Of a stretch of DNA of 64,000 nucleotides, positions 1 to 8,665 are shown in pieces. A program made the translations under genes and the position numbers. Location: the NCBI GenBank assembly GCA_020249505.1, contig JADCFN010000003.1:62001-126000 (forward strand). The letters run 5' to 3'. Each line of letters starts with the position of its first letter. Positions within the stretch are counted from its first letter, which is position 1. This DNA is from Roseomonas sp. (GTDB lineage: Bacteria; Pseudomonadota; Alphaproteobacteria; Acetobacterales; Acetobacteraceae). The notes beneath the pieces are model-generated. The model ran no database searches and was not told the DNA's origin. It worked only from the letters and a program-made list of their open reading frames with translations.

Positions 1-1412
1 CTTGTGGCGAATGCAAGCGGCAGGCTCATCAATGGGCATTGCAGCATCGCATTGGCCGGGACTGCTTCCACCACCTGCATGTCTGGCATTACTCTGCGAA
101 TAAGGGGTGCTAGTTCCGGTTGCACCATCAACGCCACATCAGCACCCTTTTCCTGCAGCAGCGGCGCGTAGCGAATGAATTGTATCGCATCCCCAAAACC
201 CTGCTCCGAATGCAGAAGGATACACCGCCCGGCAATTTCCTGTGCGCCAGTCCAAAGCGGCAGGCCGAAATCCTGAAAACCAACCGGGATTTTCTTGCGT
301 TTGCGCGCTTCCCATAGGCGCCAACCCTCAGTGAAGTTGCCAAGCAAAAGGCATGTCAGTGACTTGTTGAATTGTGCCTCGGCGAAATCGGGTGCCAATC
401 GTAAGGCGTGATTGTAACAATCCAATGCCACAGTGTGATTGCCAAGCGCCGCTTCCGCCAAGCCAAGATCATTCAGCGCCATTAGCTGCGCGGGCGCGAC
501 GCGCAGGGAAAGCCGATAAGCTTCTGCCGCCTTGGCGTAATCACTGCGCTTCCAATGCACCCCGGCTGCGTTGTAATGCGCTGCAGCGTTTGCCGGATCA
601 CACCGCACCGCTTGCCCAAAACTCTCCAGCGCCGCATCGGGCTGTTCAAGGCCGAGCTGCGCCAAGCCACGATTATTCCAAGCCGCTGCAAAACCAGGCG
701 CTAGTGCAATGGCGCGCTCAGCCGCCGATAAAGCCTGCGCATAGTCTTCCAAATCCAGCAGCACCGCCGCGCGGTTATTATGCGCCGGCGCGTAAGACGG
801 ATTGAGTGTTATTGCCTGCTCCAGCGCCACCAGCGCCGCGTTTGGTTCACCAAGCCGTTTGAGCACCAACCCCTTGTTCAGGAAGGCACCGAAAAACCCT
901 GGTGCTAACGCCAGCGCCGTGTCAATTTCCCGCAAGGCGTCCTGCAATGCGCCGCTTTCCATCAGCGCCACGCCACGATCATTCAAATAATCAGCATTGT
1001 GCGGTTCAAGCGTCAGGGCGCGTCCAAAGGCGCCGGCTGCTTCCTGATGCCGGCCCAACGCCTGCAAACTTTTACCCAGACCATGCAGTGCCGGATGGGC
1101 GCGCGGATCGAGCTTTGTCGCTTTCTGAAAAGCATCAACTGCGTCACGAAACGCCTCGGTTTCAAAGTAGGCATAACCGAGGGTAGCCCAGATCATGGCA
1201 TTGCGTTGATCTGCCTGAGATGCCTTCTTCAACCAACGGACCGCATCGGGCATTTGTCTGCGTTGCAGGCAAATCACACCTAGAATGTGCAAAGCCCCTG
1301 GGTGGCGTGGTGAAGCGCGTAGAATTTGTTCCGCACCCGCCTGAGCAGCGTCCAACCTCCCCTGCTGCATCACCAGTTGCACTTGGCCCCAAAGCATGGC
1401 GGGCGGCATCAT
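1..1412 (-). CDS. TPR-repeat protein with glycosyltransferase-like C-terminal region (partial, 3' end outside window)
   Basis: The reading frame is open from an ATG at 1412 to the window edge, about 470 residues, so the C-terminus is missing. The first ~310 residues are consecutive tetratricopeptide repeats with the usual spacing, for example AWNNRGLAQLGLEQPDAALE and LNDLGLAEAALGNHTVALD. After the repeats comes LLHSEQGFGDAIQFIRYAPLL, a signature I associate with TPR proteins carrying a GT9/GT41-like fold, so a role in surface-glycan or protein glycosylation is possible but not shown. There is no signal peptide. It follows the DUF3576 lipoprotein gene by 33 bp on the same strand and may be co-transcribed with it. 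The first ATG of a tandem ATGATG was chosen; the second is equally possible. TPR assignment is firm, enzymatic function is inference. Confidence 0.85.
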   Translation of the reverse strand, partial: MMPPAMLWGQVQLVMQQGRLDAAQAGAEQILRASPRHPGALHILGVICLQRRQMPDAVRWLKKASQADQRNAMIWATLGYAYFETEAFRDAVDAFQKATKLDPRAHPALHGLGKSLQALGRHQEAAGAFGRALTLEPHNADYLNDRGVALMESGALQDALREIDTALALAPGFFGAFLNKGLVLKRLGEPNAALVALEQAITLNPSYAPAHNNRAAVLLDLEDYAQALSAAERAIALAPGFAAAWNNRGLAQLGLEQPDAALESFGQAVRCDPANAAAHYNAAGVHWKRSDYAKAAEAYRLSLRVAPAQLMALNDLGLAEAALGNHTVALDCYNHALRLAPDFAEAQFNKSLTCLLLGNFTEGWRLWEARKRKKIPVGFQDFGLPLWTGAQEIAGRCILLHSEQGFGDAIQFIRYAPLLQEKGADVALMVQPELAPLIRRVMPDMQVVEAVPANAMLQCPLMSLPLAFAT

Positions 1413-1445
1413 GGCGCTGCCGATCCTGTAAAATGTCTAAGGCGC

Positions 1446-2012
1446 TCAGCGCCCCGCCGATTGGCTCCGTAATTCGCGCGCGCGGGCCAATACCTTGTCT
1501 TCCAATTCAGCCGCCGTCGCGGCACTGATCGGCGCATCCACCCAGCCGCCTGGCCCACGCACCTGACGGAACAGCGAAATCCGCACGCCATCAGAGCGGA
1601 GCTGCCGTCCAAGCACATAAGCGGTCGCCTTGAAACGTTCATTGGAAACAGCCGCAGGTGCATGCCAATCCGTAATAATAACACCACCAAAGGGATCGGC
1701 CGAGGCCAGCGGCATGAAGGAAAGCGTATCAAGCGTGGCACGCCACAGAAAGGCATTCACGCCAAGCCCGCCGCCGCCAGCGCCGCCCTCCTGACCTTTT
1801 TCGGTGCCGCCGCCAAAAATGGTAATGCCGCCTGAAGTCCCTGCCGCCGAGGTCGCGCGCAGCAATTGTTCGCGCTTGCTGTCCGTGTTGTATTCGTCGC
1901 GCTCAACCTCTCGGACCTGCGAGGAATCTGCACTACACGCAGCTACGACCAGCGCGAGCGGCAAAACTAGGGTGTTGCGAGGAAAAAGGGACAGGTCGCG
2001 AATGATGCTCAT
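1446..2012 (-). CDS. DUF3576 domain-containing lipoprotein
   Basis: 188 residues. An N-terminal hydrophobic stretch ends in VVAAC, a lipobox with the lipidated Cys at about residue 26, so the product is probably an envelope lipoprotein. A glycine-rich linker (about 65-83) precedes the conserved block GVNAFLWRATLDTLSFMPL, SADPFGGVIITDW, ERFKATAYVLGRQLRSDGVR, which is the DUF3576 pattern common in alphaproteobacteria. Biochemical function is unknown in the family. The gene lies at the 3' side of the lipid A cluster on the same strand, 64 bp after the MaoC/Pta gene, and 33 bp ahead of the TPR gene. An envelope role is inference from the lipobox. Confidence 0.85.
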   Translation of the reverse strand: MSIIRDLSLFPRNTLVLPLALVVAACSADSSQVREVERDEYNTDSKREQLLRATSAAGTSGGITIFGGGTEKGQEGGAGGGGLGVNAFLWRATLDTLSFMPLASADPFGGVIITDWHAPAAVSNERFKATAYVLGRQLRSDGVRISLFRQVRGPGGWVDAPISAATAAELEDKVLARARELRSQSAGR

Positions 2013-2076
2013 AGCGGGTTTCTAGCCCATTTCGCCCGATACTGAAAAGGGAATCTGCTAACCGGGCAGCCTTGCA

Positions 2077-3405
2077 TCACTTCGGCGCCATCAGCCGCAA
2101 AAGGGCCGCCGATGCCAGTCGTGCCATGGCATTATCCGCCCGGCTGGTGAGCGCCATGGGCACGCGCAATCCCAACACAATGCCGGCCGATTCCGCGCCC
2201 CCCAGATAGGCCAATTGCTTGGCGAGCATATTCCCAGCCTCAAGGTCCGGCACCAATAGGATATCCGCCTGTCCCGCAACCGGGGATTGTATTCCCTTGG
2301 CCGCAGCCGCAACCTGGCTGATGGCGTTATCAAAAGCCAGCGGCCCATCCAGCACGCCGCCCGTGATCTGCCCGCGTTCCGCCATTTTGCAGAGTGCTGC
2401 CGCATCCAGCGTCGCCTGCATCTTGGGTGTCACGGTCTCCACTGCCGCCAGAATCGCAACCTTGGGTGTTGCGATACCAATCGCCTGCGCCAGCCTGATG
2501 GCGTTGCGGATGATATCCGCCTTGGCTTCCAGATCGGGCGCGATATTCACCGCCGCATCGGTGATGATCAGCGGGCGGGGGTAAAGCGGCGCATCCAGCA
2601 CAAAGGCATGGCTCACGCGCCGTTCGGTGCGCAGCCCCGCTTCCTTGGCCAAGGCGGCACCCAGCAATTCATCGGTGTGCAGGCTGCCCTTCATGAGCGC
2701 TGCCGCCCGGCCTTCCCGCACAAGCGCAACCGCCGCATCGGCCGAGGCGTGGCTATGTTCCGTGCCAATCAGCGTAATGCCCGAAAGATCAAGCGATTCC
2801 TTGGCCGCAATCGCGCGTATCCGCCCCTCCGGCCCTGTCAGGATTGGCGTGATCAGCCCTTGCTGCGCGGCCAGGATCGCACCGCGCAGGCTTTCCGCAT
2901 CGCAGGGATGCGCAACCGCGGTCGGTACAGGCGGCAGGGCGCGGCAGCGCGCGAAAAGATCGGCCATGACCTTCCCCGTATGGGGCCCGAGCCCGGTCAT
3001 TTGCGGCAGTGCGCGTTCGGACGCGATTTCAGGCGGTCGCACCTCAACCTCGCCTTCCGCAAGCACCACGCCCTCAGGACCGGTCACGCGGCAGCCGAGC
3101 CGAGCGAATCCTGCAAGCCGATCCACGTCCAACACCACTAGGCCGGTTTGCAGGATATCACCTTCCGTTATGCCCCCGCCGTAGCGCAGGTTTTCGGCGA
3201 TGATTCGACTACCCGGACCCGGAAAGCGCGTTGTAATGACATGCGCGAGCAAGGTTCCCGCAGCCCGCGCCGGCAGCACCTTATCGTCCAAGCCGAACAG
3301 TACAGAAAACGCCGCAACATTCGCTGCACTTAACCGATCCTCGGCAGTGAAAACTTCACCCCGATCGAGTTCGCCCAGCGGCTTGGCGCGCCGTATCGTG
3401 AGCAT
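2077..3405 (-). CDS. bifunctional MaoC-type enoyl-CoA hydratase / phosphate acetyl(butyryl)transferase
   Basis: 442 residues with two fused domains. Residues about 10-125 are a MaoC-like hot-dog fold (GEVFTAEDRLSAANVAAFSVLFGLDD). Residues about 145-440 are a PTA/PTB phosphotransacylase (ITGGVLDGPLAFDNAISQ, GQADILLVPDLEAGNMLAKQL, SRADNAMARLASAALL). This fusion is a known bacterial architecture annotated as enoyl-CoA hydratase/phosphate acetyltransferase. Which acyl chain it uses is not visible. The start has a clear ribosome binding site (GGCGGAG, then ATG at 3405). It follows lpxXL by 27 bp on the same strand, so it may be read through from the very-long-chain fatty-acid operon, but a role there is only inference. 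Confidence 0.9.
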   Translation of the reverse strand: MLTIRRAKPLGELDRGEVFTAEDRLSAANVAAFSVLFGLDDKVLPARAAGTLLAHVITTRFPGPGSRIIAENLRYGGGITEGDILQTGLVVLDVDRLAGFARLGCRVTGPEGVVLAEGEVEVRPPEIASERALPQMTGLGPHTGKVMADLFARCRALPPVPTAVAHPCDAESLRGAILAAQQGLITPILTGPEGRIRAIAAKESLDLSGITLIGTEHSHASADAAVALVREGRAAALMKGSLHTDELLGAALAKEAGLRTERRVSHAFVLDAPLYPRPLIITDAAVNIAPDLEAKADIIRNAIRLAQAIGIATPKVAILAAVETVTPKMQATLDAAALCKMAERGQITGGVLDGPLAFDNAISQVAAAAKGIQSPVAGQADILLVPDLEAGNMLAKQLAYLGGAESAGIVLGLRVPMALTSRADNAMARLASAALLRLMAPK

Positions 3406-3432
3406 GAAACTCCGCCTTTCACACGAAGCGCA

Positions 3433-4311
3433 TCACCGCCACCGGCGATGCATCCAAAGCCATTGGCCGGGATATTCCCGCACCCAGGCCTCGATCACCT
3501 CGTTCATTTTTTGCGTGGCTGCATTGATATCAATCAAGCCCTCCGCATCGCGCGGCAGGGGGATTTCCTCGGTCAAATCCAGACGAAAGCGCCCGCCCGG
3601 CAGGCGAATGGCGCGCGCGCCATGCACCGGGCAATCATAACGCCGCGCCAATTGCGCCAGCAGCGGATTGGCGGCTGCCTCGCGCCCCATGAACATCACG
3701 CGCGGCCCGCGCCCGAAACGCTGATCCACCAGCATGCCAATATGCTGCCCGGCTTCCAAAGCGCGCGCCAAACGGAGCGGCGCGCCCATGCCGGCGGGCA
3801 CCAGAACGCCCATGCTATCCTTGCGCAACCGCAGGATTTCCCGCGCCGCAGCAGCGTTATTCGGCGTGCGATACAGCACCGCACTATCAATGCCATGCTT
3901 GGCCGCCGCCACCGCCGGCAATTCCCAATTCGCCAGATGCGCGGAAAACACGATGGCGGGCTTCCCGTCATCGCGCAGCCTTTCATAAAGCGCCACGGTT
4001 TCAGCCGAGGCGCTGATATGCCCATCCGGGTTCGGGTTTTCGGGGTCGAAATCCCAAATCCGGTCCATATGCACATATTCGCAGGCGGTACGGCCCAGAT
4101 TGTCCCAGGCTTCGCGCAAAATGGCGGCACGCTCACCCGCTGTTTTTTCCGGAAAGGCGGCGCTGATATTATCCCGCCCGATACGATGCGCCGGCGTGAT
4201 CGGACCCAGATTGCGCGCCAGAAAAGCCCCAAGCGCCGGGGCAAGGCGCGGCCCAAGCAGGCGCAAAAAGCCGAAGCCCGCGCGCAGCAAAAGCCCGATC
4301 AGAAAATTCAT
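3433..4311 (-). CDS. lpxXL: LpxXL-type lysophospholipid/lipid A acyltransferase
   Basis: 292 residues of the LpxL/HtrB/MsbB family. An N-terminal hydrophobic anchor (about 1-30) precedes the catalytic HX4E motif in VFSAHLANWE, with His125 and Glu130, and a later conserved VDQRFGRGPRVMFMG segment. Family members transfer an acyl chain from an acyl carrier protein to a lipid A precursor at the inner membrane. Because it ends an operon of acpXL, fabZXL, two ketosynthases and an alcohol-dehydrogenase-like gene, it is best read as LpxXL, the transferase for the very-long-chain (27-hydroxyoctacosanoate-type) chain known from rhizobia. Chain length in this organism is inferred from context. It starts 19 bp after the dehydrogenase gene. 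Confidence 0.88.
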   Translation of the reverse strand: MNFLIGLLLRAGFGFLRLLGPRLAPALGAFLARNLGPITPAHRIGRDNISAAFPEKTAGERAAILREAWDNLGRTACEYVHMDRIWDFDPENPNPDGHISASAETVALYERLRDDGKPAIVFSAHLANWELPAVAAAKHGIDSAVLYRTPNNAAAAREILRLRKDSMGVLVPAGMGAPLRLARALEAGQHIGMLVDQRFGRGPRVMFMGREAAANPLLAQLARRYDCPVHGARAIRLPGGRFRLDLTEEIPLPRDAEGLIDINAATQKMNEVIEAWVREYPGQWLWMHRRWR

Positions 4312-4330
4312 CCGCGCAGCGTAACGCGAT

Positions 4331-5356
4331 TCACAGCGTCACCACGATCTTGCCGAAGACGCGGCGGCTTTCCAGCCGTTCGAGGCCCTCAGCAAAGCGT
4401 TCCAGCGGCACCACCGTATCCAGCACCGGCAGAATACCGCGGGCCATTTTCGCGTAGCCATCGGCAATATTGCGCATGGAAGCGCCAAAGGACCCGAAGA
4501 TGCGCAACTGGCGCTGAAACAGCATCATCAGATTGGTTTCCGCCGAAACGCCGGATGTGGACCCGCAGGTCACCAACCGCCCGCCCATTTTCAGCGATAG
4601 CAAACTACCGCTCCAGGTCGAAGCGCCGACATGTTCAAACACCACATCCACGCCACGCTTGCCGGTGACGCGCCGCGCCACGGTCGGGAAATTCTGCGTG
4701 GAGTAATTCACCACATGATCCGCGCCCAATGCCTTGGCCTTGGCGCATTTCTCATCATCGCCTGCGGTCGCGATCACGGTGCAGCCCAAATCCTTCGCGA
4801 TCCGCACCGCCACCGTACCAATCCCGGAACCGGCGGCATGGATCAGGATGGTCTCGCCCGCTTCCAATTTCGCATTGTCGAACAGCATATGCTCAACGGT
4901 GGAAAAGGTGATCGGCCCGCAAGCGGCATCTTCGAAGGAAAGCCCATCCGGCACGCGCACCAGCAGCCGCGCATCCTGGTTCATCAGCTCCTGCGCGAAG
5001 CCATCCAGATGAAAGCCCTTCACGCCGCCAACATCTTCGCAAAGATTATCGCGGCCTTCGCGGCACGCCTTGCAGACGCCACAGGTCGCCGCACCATAGG
5101 GCGCGACATGATCGCCAATCTTCCAGCCGGTTACGCCGGAACCGACCGCGACAATCTCACCAACCGCTTCCGCGCCAACCGTGAGCGGCAGGTTGCGCTT
5201 GGCGAAGGCCATGCCACGAAAGCCCCAGACATCAATATGGTTCAGCGCGACAGCGCGGATACGAAGCTGCACCTCATGCGCGGCAGGCGGCGGCGGAGGC
5301 GCCACGGATTCTAGGCGCAGATCACGATCCCCATGCAGGCGAAGCGCGCGCATCAT
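4331..5356 (-). CDS. AdhXL-like zinc-binding MDR oxidoreductase
   Basis: 341 residues, medium-chain dehydrogenase/reductase fold. The structural zinc cysteines are present (Cys92, 95, 98, 106 in TCGVCKACREGRDNLC). The Rossmann motif is HAAGSGIGTVAVRIAKDLGC. The usual catalytic zinc ligands are not obvious: GHE is GAE at 61-63 and the early Cys is absent. It may therefore act as a quinone-oxidoreductase-like NAD(P)H enzyme rather than a classical alcohol dehydrogenase. The position between the ketosynthase pair and lpxXL matches the alcohol-dehydrogenase gene of the rhizobial cluster; its exact step in making the very-long-chain hydroxy acid is not settled. Its ATG overlaps the preceding stop codon (ATGATGA), indicating translational coupling. 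Confidence 0.85.
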   Translation of the reverse strand: MMRALRLHGDRDLRLESVAPPPPPAAHEVQLRIRAVALNHIDVWGFRGMAFAKRNLPLTVGAEAVGEIVAVGSGVTGWKIGDHVAPYGAATCGVCKACREGRDNLCEDVGGVKGFHLDGFAQELMNQDARLLVRVPDGLSFEDAACGPITFSTVEHMLFDNAKLEAGETILIHAAGSGIGTVAVRIAKDLGCTVIATAGDDEKCAKAKALGADHVVNYSTQNFPTVARRVTGKRGVDVVFEHVGASTWSGSLLSLKMGGRLVTCGSTSGVSAETNLMMLFQRQLRIFGSFGASMRNIADGYAKMARGILPVLDTVVPLERFAEGLERLESRRVFGKIVVTL

Positions 5357-6612
5357 GGCGCGGCACTCAGCAGCAGGCAGACATTCTGCCCGCCAAAGCC
5401 AAAGGAATTAGACAGCACATGGCGCAAGCCTGAGACGCGCCGCGCTTCATTTGGCACCACATCCAACCCAAGGGTCGGGTCCGGTTCCACATGATTGATG
5501 GTGGGCGGCAGGATTTGGTCGCGCAGCGTCAGCAGGCTGAAGGCCGCTTCAATCGCGCCAGCTGCGGAAAGCGTGTGGCCGATCATGGATTTATTGGAGG
5601 ATATTGGCGGCGGCGCCTCACCAAATACGGCGCGCATGCCAAGCGCTTCCATCTTGTCATTCTCCGGCGTGCTAGTGCCATGGGCATTCACATAACCGAT
5701 ATCGCCAGGCTGCAAGCCGGCATCGGCAATGGCATTGCGCATGGCGCCAATGATGGAAGACCCATCGGGGTTTGATCGCGTGCGGTGGAAATTATCCGCC
5801 CTTTCGCCGCAGCCACTCACGAGGCCAATCACGGTGGCGCCACGTGCGCGGGCATGTTCCAAATCTTCCAGGATCAGCGCCGCCGCACCTTCGCTCATCA
5901 CGAAACCATCGCGGGATTTCTCAAAGGGGCGCGATGCCTTGGTTGGGTCTTCATTACGTGATGATAGTGCGGAGAGCAGCGAAAACCGGATCACCGCTTC
6001 TGGTTGCACCGATCCATCCGTGCCAAGCGCGATGGCGGATTTCGCCTCACCCCGCTGAATGGCTTCAACACCAAGCTGAATGGCGGAAGCGCCGGTGGCG
6101 CAGGCGGTGGTGATCGCAATCGGCGCGCCCTTGGTGCCAAAGCGCAAAGCAAGCCTTTCACCGACACCGCCATACAAGAACGTCTCATATAAATCGCGCT
6201 GGCCGATACTCGCCACCGAAAGCGCGGCATGGCCTGGCCCACCCGCGCGACGGGCGAGTGCCACACGTTGCGGCCATTCCATTTCAACCGGCGGCATGCC
6301 GAGCATGAGGGGCCCATCAAAGGCGCCTTCTTTCATGCCCGCCGCAACCAAGGCCTCCGCAATAGCGGCCGCAGCCATGCGTTCCACGCGCACCGGCGCG
6401 GGCACAGGTTCGCCGCCCGCGATTTCTTCCGGCAAATCAACCGTGCCGGCCATGGTGGTTTTCAGATGATCGGTGGCGAAACGCCGGATGCGTGTGATTC
6501 CGGAAGTGCCCGCCAAAAGCGCCGCCCAATTCTTGTCCAAGCCCCAGCCGAGTGGGCTCACCAGCCCAATCCCCGTCACCGCCACCAAGGGGCGGCCCAG
6601 ATGATCCTTCAT
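5353..6612 (-). CDS. fabF1XL: beta-ketoacyl-ACP synthase, catalytically complete (FabF1XL-like)
   Basis: 419 residues, FabF/KAS-II type condensing enzyme. The complete triad is visible: Cys171 in TTACATGASA, His311 in VNAHGTSTP and His346 in SMIGHTLSAAGA, with the conserved Lys341. Such enzymes elongate acyl-ACP with malonyl-ACP in the cytosol. Here it is the active partner of a ketosynthase pair in the acpXL-lpxXL operon and is presumably dedicated to elongating chains to C26-C28 on AcpXL. It overlaps both neighbours by 4 bp, so the cluster is translationally coupled. The paralogue immediately upstream lacks the catalytic Cys. The chain-length role is inferred from the rhizobial cluster. Confidence 0.9.
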   Translation of the reverse strand: MKDHLGRPLVAVTGIGLVSPLGWGLDKNWAALLAGTSGITRIRRFATDHLKTTMAGTVDLPEEIAGGEPVPAPVRVERMAAAAIAEALVAAGMKEGAFDGPLMLGMPPVEMEWPQRVALARRAGGPGHAALSVASIGQRDLYETFLYGGVGERLALRFGTKGAPIAITTACATGASAIQLGVEAIQRGEAKSAIALGTDGSVQPEAVIRFSLLSALSSRNEDPTKASRPFEKSRDGFVMSEGAAALILEDLEHARARGATVIGLVSGCGERADNFHRTRSNPDGSSIIGAMRNAIADAGLQPGDIGYVNAHGTSTPENDKMEALGMRAVFGEAPPPISSNKSMIGHTLSAAGAIEAAFSLLTLRDQILPPTINHVEPDPTLGLDVVPNEARRVSGLRHVLSNSFGFGGQNVCLLLSAAP

Positions 6613-7784
6613 GGCGCTTTCTCCAGCAGGGCAAGCGCTTCACCGCGCCATTGGCCGAAGCCGGTCACCAGAATGCGCTCCACCGCGCCATCGCCGGCAT
6701 CGGCGGGGTCCATCGCCGGATAAAAACCACCGCGCGATAGCGCGAGTGCCGCGAGTGCAACATTGGCCGGGAAGCTTGCTTCTACCCCATGCCCAAGCAG
6801 CGAAGCGCTGCGCCGTATCGGCACACTGCCTAGCCCCGCCAGGAAGGCTTCTTCTTCAACGCGCGCTTCCGCCACACCGGTCATGCCGGAAATCACACCA
6901 AGCCCGGCTTGTGGCGCTGACATGCCTTGCCAAAGCGCCGTGGCTGCTGCGGCACTGCCACCGCCGGCGCGCTGATGCGCCGCATCGCTGGCAATGCCGC
7001 CAATCCGCGCGAGTGCCGTGGCACCGCGCGCGCGCGCATGTTCTGCAGTTTCCAACACCAGAAACGCTGCCATGCCGCCAAGGATCAGCCCGCCCGCATC
7101 GCCACGCGCGGAAATCGGCGCGTAATCGCCCTGCCACAACACGCCACCCGGCGCATAGAGCAGCACCATATCCCAGCGCTGAGACGCAAAAGCGCCGCCC
7201 ACCAAGGCAATTTCGCCGCGCCCTTCCGCCAGGCGCGCAGCGGCGATGCGGATGGCGTCAGCCGCCGCTTCTTCTTCCCCCATCAGCGTGCGCGACGACC
7301 CCGTCACGCCATGCACGATCGAGATATTGCCGGCGAGCAGATTGGAAAGCTGCGCCAAAAACAGCGTGGGCCGCAATTCAGTGGCGAGCTTTTCATTCAA
7401 CAGCGCGCCTGATGCTTCCGGTGCAGCGCTGGTCAGCGCCGCCGTCACCGCCTCATCCACCGCGACGTCACGCTCTCCACCACCAGCGGCAACAACCAAA
7501 TGCATATCGGAAACAAGGCCGCGCGCCCCGGCATGGTCAATGGCAAGCCCGGCGGCATAGGTGCCAAGCCGCTGCCAGGGTTCCATTTGGCGCTGATCAC
7601 CCTTTTTCGGGATTTGCGCATCAAGGCTGAGGGCGGGCAGCGGGTGCACTGGAAAGGGCGCGAAGCTTGCTGAATCCACCACCGGTTTGGCGCCATTGTT
7701 CAGCGCTGCCCAATGCGCGTCAGGTCCTTCACCCAAGGATGATACCAGCCCAATCCCGGTAATGACGACATCGCGCCTTGTCAT
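6609..7784 (-). CDS. fabF2XL: degenerate ketosynthase, chain-length-factor-like (FabF2XL-like)
   Basis: 391 residues with the thiolase-like fold of FabF (ITGIGLVSSLGEG at the N-terminus, GGFYPAMDPADAG near the C-terminus). Where active ketosynthases have the nucleophilic Cys, this protein has VTGSSRTLMGEE. The first catalytic His motif HGTxTP is also replaced (ISGMTGVAEA). Only the second His motif, LLGHGVEASF, is recognisable. It is therefore unlikely to condense acyl chains alone. It resembles the chain-length-factor partner in type II polyketide synthases, so a heterodimer with the adjacent intact ketosynthase is a reasonable inference. It overlaps fabZXL and the intact synthase gene by 4 bp each. 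Position matches fabF2XL of rhizobia. Confidence 0.82.
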   Translation of the reverse strand: MTRRDVVITGIGLVSSLGEGPDAHWAALNNGAKPVVDSASFAPFPVHPLPALSLDAQIPKKGDQRQMEPWQRLGTYAAGLAIDHAGARGLVSDMHLVVAAGGGERDVAVDEAVTAALTSAAPEASGALLNEKLATELRPTLFLAQLSNLLAGNISIVHGVTGSSRTLMGEEEAAADAIRIAAARLAEGRGEIALVGGAFASQRWDMVLLYAPGGVLWQGDYAPISARGDAGGLILGGMAAFLVLETAEHARARGATALARIGGIASDAAHQRAGGGSAAAATALWQGMSAPQAGLGVISGMTGVAEARVEEEAFLAGLGSVPIRRSASLLGHGVEASFPANVALAALALSRGGFYPAMDPADAGDGAVERILVTGFGQWRGEALALLEKAP

Positions 7785-8227
7785 AGCAGCCCCAATTCCC
7801 GGCCCCGCCCGCGCATGGCTTCTGCCAATTCCGGCGCGGGGTAATCCATGATGCGGAAGGTCAGCTCTGCATCGGTGATCCGCTTGCCATCGGCTTCGAT
7901 CCGCGTTTCGGTCACCGCAAAACCTGATCCATCATGCAGGCGCTTAGCATGCACGCGCACTGCCGTGCCGGGGCCGATGAAGCTGCGGAACTTCGCTTCC
8001 TTCACCGCCATCAGAAAGGGCATGCGCGCAAAGCCCATCAAATCAAGCAACAGCCAACCGGAAGCCTGCGCCATGGTTTCCACCAATAGCACGCCAGGCA
8101 TTAGCGGATGGCCGGGGAAATGCCCTTCAAACACCGGGGAAGCATCCGGGATCCGGCTTTCCACAATGATGGTATCGCCTTCGCGCGATGCCACCCGATC
8201 TATCATCTGGAAATATTCCAGGCGCAT
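7781..8227 (-). CDS. fabZXL: 3-hydroxyacyl-ACP dehydratase FabZXL
   Basis: 148 residues, single hot-dog domain of the FabZ family, close to the usual 145-155. The catalytic helix motif EGHFPGHPLMPGVLLVETMAQ is intact, with the FabZ His at about residue 36 and the acidic residue at Glu50. It dehydrates 3-hydroxyacyl-ACP to trans-2-enoyl-ACP. Placement between acpXL and the ketosynthase pair points to the very-long-chain lipid A acid pathway rather than bulk fatty-acid synthesis. It begins 47 bp after acpXL and overlaps the next gene by 4 bp. Confidence 0.92.
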   Translation of the reverse strand: MRLEYFQMIDRVASREGDTIIVESRIPDASPVFEGHFPGHPLMPGVLLVETMAQASGWLLLDLMGFARMPFLMAVKEAKFRSFIGPGTAVRVHAKRLHDGSGFAVTETRIEADGKRITDAELTFRIMDYPAPELAEAMRGRGRELGLL

Positions 8228-8274
8228 CGCGTCAGGGATCCGTGGTTTCGGTGGCGCGCGGCTTGGTGATGCGG

Positions 8275-8556
8275 TCAGCCGGCCTTGGCCGCAACCAGCT
8301 CATCCACACGCTCGGCCAGGTTCTTCATGACGAAGTATTTTTCCGCCGGCGCGCTGCCCGCATTCACTTCCTGAGTCCAGGCTTCCACCGGCACCTTGAT
8401 GCCGAAGGCCTTGTCTATGGCGAAGACGATATCCAGGAAGTCCAAGCTATCAATGCCCAGATCATTGATCACATGGCTGTCGGGCAGGATCTTATCCCGC
8501 GGGACTTCGCTGTTTTCAGCAATGATATCGGCGATACGGTCGAAGGACGAGGCCAT
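8275..8556 (-). CDS. acpXL: acyl carrier protein AcpXL
   Basis: 93 residues from an ATG at 8556 preceded by GGAGGG six bases upstream. The frame is open further upstream, but the extension has no ACP homology. The phosphopantetheine attachment serine is Ser37 in [17 protein letters not shown]. The following [15 protein letters not shown] and EKYFVMKNL segments are those I recall for rhizobial AcpXL and differ from the housekeeping AcpP. AcpXL carries the very-long-chain hydroxy acid during synthesis and hands it to LpxXL. It is the first gene of the operon, so the promoter should lie in 8557-8600. Confidence 0.93.
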   Translation of the reverse strand: MASSFDRIADIIAENSEVPRDKILPDSHVINDLGIDSLDFLDIVFAIDKAFGIKVPVEAWTQEVNAGSAPAEKYFVMKNLAERVDELVAAKAG

Positions 8557-8601
8557 GTGAGGCCCTCCATGCAGAATCAGGAGTGAAGGATAGAAGGGCT
8601 C

Positions 8602-8623
8602 TTTGGCCCGAAAGGGGGCCAAA
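8602..8623. terminator. GC-rich hairpin between the copper cluster and acpXL
   Basis: An 8-bp perfect inverted repeat, TTTGGCCC / GGGCCAAA, with a 6-base loop, sits between the end of the PCu(A)C gene (8666) and the start of acpXL (8556), both on the minus strand. It could end copper-cluster transcripts. There is no long T-run, so termination strength is unknown. Confidence 0.45.
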
Positions 8624-8665
8624 GGCAAGCGAACCTTATGGCGAGGGGGCCGGCACCCCCCCCGA

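Noticed and set aside
3448-4668. 406-residue plus-strand open frame over lpxXL and adh
   Set aside because: Antisense shadow of two clearly coding genes; composition rich in Arg, His and Gln.
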